From: Actinomycetes bacterium
GTDB taxonomy: Bacteria; Actinomycetota; Actinomycetes; Actinomycetales; Cellulomonadaceae
Assembly (NCBI GenBank): GCA_023388235.1
Contig: JAEWGQ010000129.1
Span: 1 to 9,942 of the forward strand
Reading direction: 5' to 3'
DNA length: 9,942 bases
Shown: positions 5,821 through 9,942 of the stretch, piece after piece
How the letters are laid out: each line of letters starts with the position of its first letter
Numbering within the stretch: the first letter of the stretch is position 1
Notes under the pieces: generated by a model
Seen by the model: the letters and a program-made list of their open reading frames with translations, nothing else
Told to the model about the DNA's origin: nothing
Databases searched by the model: none
Program-made: the position numbers and the translations under genes

Positions 5821-7808
5821 GCGAGAAGACGACCGAGACCCTGACCGAGGAGGAGCGGCTCGAGATCGAGCTGGGCGAGCAGGCCCGGCTGGCGTCCGAC
5901 TCCTGGGACGGCGTCGCGCCGGGCAAGGCGGACGACTTCAAGGGGTCGTTCACCCGGATGATCGGGCTGCTCGCGCCGTACAAGCTCGCGCTGGTCGCGG
6001 TGTCCGTCATGGGCGCGGCGGGCGTGGTGCTGACGGTGCTCGCGCCGCGCGTGCTGGGGCGGGCGACGGACGCGGTGTTCGCCGGCTTCGTGTCCCGGCA
6101 GCTCCCCGCGGGCCTCACGCAGGAGCAGGCGGTCGCCGGGCTGCGCGCCGACGGCCAGGACCGGCTCGCCGACATGGTCGCCGCGATGGACCGGCTCGTG
6201 CCCGGGCAGGGCGTCGACCTCGACCACCTGGGCCGGCTGCTGCTCGGCGTGCTCGCGCTGTACGTGTCGAGCGCGCTGCTCATGTGGCTGCAGGGCTACA
6301 TCATCAACGTCGTCATGGTGCGGGCGATGTGGCGTCTGCGCGAGGCCGTCGAGGTCAAGATCAACCGGCTGCCGCTCGCCTACTTCGACAAGGTGCAGCG
6401 CGGCGAGCTGATCTCCCGGGTCACGAACGACATCGACAACATCACGCAGACGATGCAGCAGTCGCTGTCGTCCGCGCTGACGTCGATCCTCACCGTGATC
6501 GGCGTGCTGGTCATGATGTTCTCGATCTCGTGGCAGCTCGCGCTGGTCGCCCTGGTGTCGCTGCCGCTGATGGGCGTGATCTTCGGCGTCATCGGGCCGA
6601 AGTCGCAGAAGGCCTTCGGCATCCAGTGGCGCAAGGTCGGCCGCCTGAACGCGCGGGTCGAGGAGTCGTTCTCGGGCCACGCGCTGGTCAAGGTGTTCGG
6701 CCGCCGCCGCGACTTCGCCGACCGGTTCCGTGCGGAGAACGAGGAGCTGTACCAGGCCTCGTTCAAGGCGCAGTTCCTGTCCGGCATCATCTGGCCCGGC
6801 ATGTCCTTCGTCGGGAACCTCACGTACGTCGGCATCGCGGTGCTCGGCGGGCTGATGGTCGCGAACGGCTCGATGCGGCTCGGCAGCGTGCAGGCGTTCA
6901 TCCAGTACGCGCAGATGTTCACGCAGCCGCTGTCCGAGCTCGGGGGCATGGCCGCGGTCGTGCAGTCCGGCACGGCGTCGGCGGAGCGCGTGTTCCAGCT
7001 GCTCGACGAGGACGAGCAGAGCGGCGAGCCGGAGCAGGCACCGGCGCCGGCGGAGGGCGACGGCACCATCGAGTTCGACCACGTGCGGTTCTCCTACCGC
7101 CCGGACCAGCCGCTGATCGAGGACCTGTCGTTCACGGTGCGCCCGGGGCAGACCGTCGCGATCGTCGGGCCGACCGGGGCGGGCAAGACCACGCTGGTCA
7201 ACCTCCTCATGCGGTTCTACGAGCTCGACGGCGGGCGGATCCTGGTGAACGGCCAGGACATCGCGACGCTGACGCGGCACGACGCCCGCGCCCGCACCGG
7301 CATGGTGCTGCAGGACCCGTGGCTGTTCGCCGGGACCATCCGGGAGAACATCCGCTACGGCCGGCAGTCGGCGACGGACGAGGAGGTGCTCGCCGCGGCC
7401 CGCGCCACGTACGTGGACCGGTTCGTGCACTCGCTGCCGCACGGGTACGACACGGTGCTCGAGGAGGACGCGGCGAACCTGTCCGCGGGGGAGAAGCAGC
7501 TGCTCACGATCGCCCGCGCGTTCGTGGCGCAGCCGTCGGTGCTCATCCTCGACGAGGCGACGTCGTCCGTGGACACCCGGACCGAGCGGCTGCTGCAGAG
7601 CGCGATGGCGTCGCTGCGGGCCGGGCGGACGTCGTTCGTCATCGCGCACCGGCTGTCGACCATCCGCGACGCCGACCTGATCCTCGTGATGGAGCAGGGC
7701 GCGATCGTCGAGCAGGGCACGCACGACGAGCTCATCGCCGCGGGCGGCGCGTACCACCGGCTGTACCAGTCGCAGTTCGCCGGTGCCGCGGTGGAGGAGC
7801 AGGTGTGA
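5817..7808 (+). CDS. ABC exporter half-transporter, catalytically competent subunit
   Basis: Partner subunit of the preceding exporter, 663 aa. It has an acidic cytosolic N-terminal tail of about 45 residues (SEKTTETLTEEERLE), then six hydrophobic segments near 54-80, 139-165, 218-238, 240-262, 322-348 and 354-376. The TM1-TM2 stretch is long (about 86-138), hydrophilic and probably extracytoplasmic. The ATPase domain (about 417-655) has Walker A GPTGAGKT (451-458), Q499, Walker B VLILDE (D579, catalytic E580) and switch His H611, all intact. Its signature is LSAGEKQ (555-561) instead of LSGGQ. This complements the first subunit: the working ATP site would pair this Walker A/B with the partner's VSGGQ. 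The ATG start overlaps the upstream stop; GGAGG at 5805-5809 sits 7 nt before it. Confidence 0.94.
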   Translation: MSEKTTETLTEEERLEIELGEQARLASDSWDGVAPGKADDFKGSFTRMIGLLAPYKLALVAVSVMGAAGVVLTVLAPRVLGRATDAVFAGFVSRQLPAGLTQEQAVAGLRADGQDRLADMVAAMDRLVPGQGVDLDHLGRLLLGVLALYVSSALLMWLQGYIINVVMVRAMWRLREAVEVKINRLPLAYFDKVQRGELISRVTNDIDNITQTMQQSLSSALTSILTVIGVLVMMFSISWQLALVALVSLPLMGVIFGVIGPKSQKAFGIQWRKVGRLNARVEESFSGHALVKVFGRRRDFADRFRAENEELYQASFKAQFLSGIIWPGMSFVGNLTYVGIAVLGGLMVANGSMRLGSVQAFIQYAQMFTQPLSELGGMAAVVQSGTASAERVFQLLDEDEQSGEPEQAPAPAEGDGTIEFDHVRFSYRPDQPLIEDLSFTVRPGQTVAIVGPTGAGKTTLVNLLMRFYELDGGRILVNGQDIATLTRHDARARTGMVLQDPWLFAGTIRENIRYGRQSATDEEVLAAARATYVDRFVHSLPHGYDTVLEEDAANLSAGEKQLLTIARAFVAQPSVLILDEATSSVDTRTERLLQSAMASLRAGRTSFVIAHRLSTIRDADLILVMEQGAIVEQGTHDELIAAGGAYHRLYQSQFAGAAVEEQV

Positions 7809-8182
7809 CGGCCGGGCGCGCAGGCGTGACGGCCGGGGCCCGCGGCGCAGGCGCCGGTGCGACGGCCGGGCGCCGCGGGCCGCTGCCGGGCGTCCCCACC
7901 GCGGTGCTCGCCGCCGGCACCCTCGTCCTCGGCTTCGCCGTGGCGGAGGTGACCGGCGTGCGGGCGCTCGGGGGCGTCGTGCTGCTGCTCGGGGTCGCGT
8001 GGTGCGCCGCGCGCAGCGTGCAGGCGGCGGGCGTCCTCCGGGTCGGCGCCGTGGTGGCGCTCGGCGCGGTCTGCTTCGCCGGCTCGCACGTCCTCGCGGA
8101 CGGGATCGGCGCGTGGCCGTCGGTGGTGCTCGCCGCGGCGGTGCTCGCCGGGGGGACGGCGCTGCTCGTGGACCGGCCGTGA
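7805..8182 (+). CDS. Small four-helix membrane protein of unknown function
   Basis: I do not recognise the family. The 125-aa product begins with a Gly/Ala/Arg-rich, basic tail (1-30) built from three TAG-type repeats at residues 2-4, 9-11 and 20-22. Four hydrophobic segments follow, near 32-51, 54-72, 79-98 and 103-122, ending in VDRP with almost no tail. The only charges inside the membrane region are a few, such as E48, R53, R70 and D99. The GTG start overlaps the exporter stop (GTGA), and GGAGGAG at 7793-7799 sits 5 nt before it, which supports this start over a second in-frame GTG at 7826. Being translationally coupled to both the exporter and the methyltransferase, it is probably co-produced with them; an accessory role in export is a guess. 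Confidence 0.8.
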   Translation: MTAGRAGVTAGARGAGAGATAGRRGPLPGVPTAVLAAGTLVLGFAVAEVTGVRALGGVVLLLGVAWCAARSVQAAGVLRVGAVVALGAVCFAGSHVLADGIGAWPSVVLAAAVLAGGTALLVDRP

Positions 8183-8937
8183 CGTCGAGCTTCGACGAGC
8201 TGCTCGCCGCCGGCGCGGCGGCCGACGTGAGCGGCTGGGACTTCTCCTGGCTCGAGGGCCGCGCCACGGAGGAGCGGCCGCCGTGGGGGTACGCGCGGCT
8301 CCTCGCGGAGCGGTGGGCGCGCGCGACCGCGGCGCTCGACGTGCAGACCGGTGGCGGCGAGGTGCTGGCCGAGGCGGGCGCGTACCCGGCGGTGGCCGTC
8401 GCCACCGAGTCGTGGCCGCCGAACGTCGCCCGCGCCACCCGGCGGCTGCACCCGCGCGGGGTGGTGGTCGTGGCCGTCCCGGACGAGTCCCCGCTGCCGT
8501 TCGCGGACGGGGCGTTCGACCTGGTGACGAGCCGGCACCCCACGACGACCGCGTGGGCGGAGGTCGCCCGGGTGCTGCGTCCGGGCGGCACGTACCTGGG
8601 CCAGCACGTCGGCCCCGGCAGCGCGTTCGAGCTGATCGAGCACATGCTCGGGCCGCAGCCCGCGGGCCGGCGGGCGCGGCGCCCGGACGACGAGGCGGCG
8701 GCCGCGCGGGCGGCGGGCCTGGAGGTGGTCGACCTGCGCACCGCGCGGCTGCGCATGGAGCTGCACGACGTGGCCGCGGCGGTGTACCTGCTGCGCCGGA
8801 TGGTCTGGTGGGTCCCGGGCTTCACGGTCGCGGCGTACCGGGACCGGCTCCGTGACCTGCACGAGCGGATCGTGGCCGAGGGACCGTTCGTCGCGCACGC
8901 CGCCCGGCACCTCATCGAGGCCCGTCGCCCGGCCTGA
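8179..8937 (+). CDS. Class I SAM-dependent methyltransferase
   Basis: A cytosolic methyltransferase of the Methyltransf_11-like fold, 252 aa. The N-terminal stretch DFSWLEGRATEERPPWGY (21-38) precedes motif I, LDVQTGGGE (53-61), a variant of the GxGxG SAM-binding loop. E77 in VATE is the likely acidic residue that binds ribose. LPFADGAFDLVTSRH (106-120) and RVLRPGG (131-137) are the usual motifs IV and post-IV. The C-terminal half (about 165-252) is a substrate-side region without a motif I recognise, so the substrate (small molecule, rRNA or protein) is unknown. The GTG start overlaps the membrane-protein stop (GTGA). There is no clear Shine-Dalgarno, so translation probably depends on coupling. 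A 21-bp duplication spans the stop codon. Confidence 0.88.
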   Translation: MTSSFDELLAAGAAADVSGWDFSWLEGRATEERPPWGYARLLAERWARATAALDVQTGGGEVLAEAGAYPAVAVATESWPPNVARATRRLHPRGVVVVAVPDESPLPFADGAFDLVTSRHPTTTAWAEVARVLRPGGTYLGQHVGPGSAFELIEHMLGPQPAGRRARRPDDEAAAARAAGLEVVDLRTARLRMELHDVAAAVYLLRRMVWWVPGFTVAAYRDRLRDLHERIVAEGPFVAHAARHLIEARRPA

Positions 8938-8962
8938 GCGTCCCGTCGCCCCGCCTGAGCGT
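8921..8962. repeat. 21-bp tandem duplication across the methyltransferase stop codon
   Basis: Bases 8921-8941 and 8942-8962 match at 20 of 21 positions (difference at 8931 G against 8952 C). Each copy contains CCTGAGCGT, so the TGA stop is duplicated in frame 21 nt downstream. Confidence 0.75.
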
Positions 8963-8983
8963 CCCGGCGCGCCGCACCGGCGA

Positions 8984-9013
8984 TGGACTTATGAGGTAAG
9001 GCTTCGCTAAGGT
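8984..9013 (+). promoter_or_regulatory. Iron-regulated promoter of the ABC ATPase gene
   Basis: A -35-like TGGACT (8984-8989) and a -10-like TAAGGT (9008-9013) are 18 bp apart. Transcription would begin about 9020-9022, at or within two bases of the GTG start at 9022, so the mRNA is probably leaderless. An iron box overlaps the spacer and the -10, an ideal place for repression. The rest of the 84-bp gap before the gene shows nothing else beyond the duplication at its left end. Confidence 0.55.
8992..9010 (+). promoter_or_regulatory. DtxR/IdeR-type iron box
   Basis: TGAGGTAAGGCTTCGCTAA matches the 19-bp DtxR/IdeR consensus TTAGGTTAGGCTAACCTAA at 16 of 19 positions if W positions are allowed (mismatches at positions 2, 14 and 15). 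The left half-site is strong and the right half weaker. In actinobacteria, Fe(II)-bound DtxR/IdeR represses iron-uptake genes at such sites. The downstream gene is an iron-type ABC ATPase, which supports the call. Confidence 0.78.
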
Positions 9014-9021
9014 CCGGGGCT

Positions 9022-9939
9022 GTGCCGCTGAACACCACCGCGATGGCCGCTGCCGACGTCAGCATCGGCTACGGCGGCGACCCCGTCGTCACGGGCGCCA
9101 GCGTCGAGCTCGCCGCCGGCCGCGTGACCGCCCTCGTCGGACCCAACGGGTCCGGCAAGTCGACCCTGCTGCGCGGCATGGCCCGGCTGCAGCGGCTGTC
9201 CGCCGGCCGGGTCACCCTCGGCGGCGGCACCGCGGGCACGAGCACCGGCGGCACGAGCACCGACACCACGGGCACGAGCACCGGCACGGGCCCCACCGAC
9301 GCGGGCGCGCTGTCCGCCCGCGAGTTCGCGCGCCGGGTCACGCTGCTGGCGCAGTCGCGGCCCACGCCGGCCGGGATCACCGTGCGCGACGCCGTCGAGT
9401 TCGGCCGCCACCCGCACCGCCAGGGCTGGCGGGGGAGCGACCCGCACGGCCGTGCCGCCGTGGACCGCGCGCTCGCCCTGGCCGGCATCGCCGACCTCGC
9501 GGGGCACGACGTCGACGCGCTGTCCGGCGGGCAGGTGCAGCGGGTCTGGTTCGCCTCCGCGCTGGCGCAGGACACCGGCGTGCTCCTGCTGGACGAGCCC
9601 ACGAACCACCTCGACCTGCGCTACCAGGTGGAGGTGCTCGAGCTCATGCGGTCGCTCGCCGACGTGCACGGCGTGGCCGTCGGCGTCGTCCTGCACGACC
9701 TGGAGCAGGCCGCCGCCGTCGCGGACCGGGTGCTCGTGCTGAGCGCGGGCCGGGTGGTCGCGGACGGGCCGCCCGAGCAGGCGATGACGTCGGCGCTGCT
9801 CAGCGAGGTCTACGACATCGACATCGAGGTCCGCGCCGACCCGCGCACCGGCCACCTGGGCGTGCACGCGCCGCGGCTGCTGCTGCGCCGGGTCGCGGTC
9901 GCGCCCGAACCGGCCGCGGCGGTCGCCGCCGGCGCCTGA
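9022..9939 (+). CDS. Iron(III)-siderophore ABC transporter ATPase (FecE/FepC family)
   Basis: The cytosolic ATPase of a type II ABC importer for ferric siderophores or related metal chelates, 305 aa. It has Walker A GPNGSGKST (40-48), Q-loop Q111 in TLLAQ, signature LSGGQVQR (167-174), Walker B VLLLDEPTNHLD (D191, E192) and switch His H225 in LHD. FecE-type features are RRVTLLAQSRPTPAGITV (104-121) and FGRHPH (127-132). It is longer than the typical roughly 255-270 aa because of a Thr/Gly/Ser-rich insertion (69-95) after the GRVTLGG strand and an Ala/Pro-rich tail after about 285. The GTG at 9022 fits a leaderless start; the next in-frame ATG (9043) has no Shine-Dalgarno. Permease and binding-protein partners are not in the window and may lie beyond its right edge. 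Confidence 0.92.
   Translation: MPLNTTAMAAADVSIGYGGDPVVTGASVELAAGRVTALVGPNGSGKSTLLRGMARLQRLSAGRVTLGGGTAGTSTGGTSTDTTGTSTGTGPTDAGALSAREFARRVTLLAQSRPTPAGITVRDAVEFGRHPHRQGWRGSDPHGRAAVDRALALAGIADLAGHDVDALSGGQVQRVWFASALAQDTGVLLLDEPTNHLDLRYQVEVLELMRSLADVHGVAVGVVLHDLEQAAAVADRVLVLSAGRVVADGPPEQAMTSALLSEVYDIDIEVRADPRTGHLGVHAPRLLLRRVAVAPEPAAAVAAGA
9226..9306 (+). repeat. In-frame Gly/Thr/Ser repeat insertion within the ABC ATPase gene
   Basis: Three exact copies of GGCACGAGCACCG, at 9235-9247, 9250-9262 and 9271-9283, are spaced 15 and 21 nt apart, so the frame is kept. They encode GTSTG-type units in a segment (residues 69-95) with no counterpart in ordinary FecE-type ATPases. It sits where family members have only a short turn between the DGxxL-like strand and the helix before RRVTLLAQ. 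Confidence 0.75.
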
Positions 9940-9942
9940 CCC

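Noticed and set aside
8963..8981. GC-rich palindrome CGGCGCGCCG considered as a terminator for the methyltransferase operon.
   Set aside because: The perfect palindrome leaves only about 3 bp of stem once a loop is allowed, and there is no T tract, so it is too weak to call.
5772..9065. Very long minus-strand open frame (over 1000 codons) opposite the exporter and methyltransferase genes.
   Set aside because: It is an antisense shadow of high-GC codon bias: His/Arg/Pro-rich, with no motifs. The plus-strand genes have complete, ordered motifs.

Overview
The window is a very GC-rich actinobacterial segment. Frequent GTG starts, 4-bp stop/start overlaps, G-rich Shine-Dalgarno sequences and a DtxR/IdeR-type iron box fit a high-GC Micrococcales-like organism, possibly a Cellulomonas relative. 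That taxonomic guess rests on composition and style, not on a database match.

Region 1 (1-3005, plus strand) is a two-gene signalling unit. The first gene is cut by the left edge. It encodes a multidomain hybrid histidine kinase whose visible N-terminal remnant looks like the end of an RsbT/RsbW-type ATPase domain. The second overlaps it by 4 nt and encodes a receiver-GAF-like-PP2C (SpoIIE/RsbU-type) phosphatase. Together they look like a phosphorelay feeding a partner-switching (anti-sigma/anti-anti-sigma) pathway. A perfect 10-bp hairpin directly after the stop probably ends the unit.

Region 2 (3006-3371) has no credible gene. It holds the hairpin, a 21-bp tandem duplication, four palindrome-centred repeats about 72 bp apart (two of them part of a 143-bp higher-order duplication), and a G-rich tail with a small hairpin.

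Region 3 (3372-3857, minus strand) is a glutathione-peroxidase-family thiol peroxidase. It diverges from region 4 across a roughly 230-bp promoter region.

Region 4 (4087-8937, plus strand) is a tightly coupled run of four genes joined by 4-nt overlaps: two ABC exporter half-transporters, a small four-helix membrane protein, and a class I SAM-dependent methyltransferase. The exporters are a textbook asymmetric heterodimer: the first lacks the catalytic Glu and the switch His, and the second carries the degenerate signature motif.

Region 5 (8938-9942) starts with an iron box placed between the -35 and -10 elements of a likely leaderless promoter. It drives a siderophore/iron-type ABC ATPase (FecE/FepC family) that carries an unusual repeat-derived Thr/Gly/Ser insertion. 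The window ends 3 nt after this gene.

I found no clearly new defence or mobile system. The items most worth following up are the 72/143-bp repeat array, the ATPase-kinase fusion with its duplicated helical linker, the iron box with leaderless start, and the in-frame expansion inside the iron ATPase.
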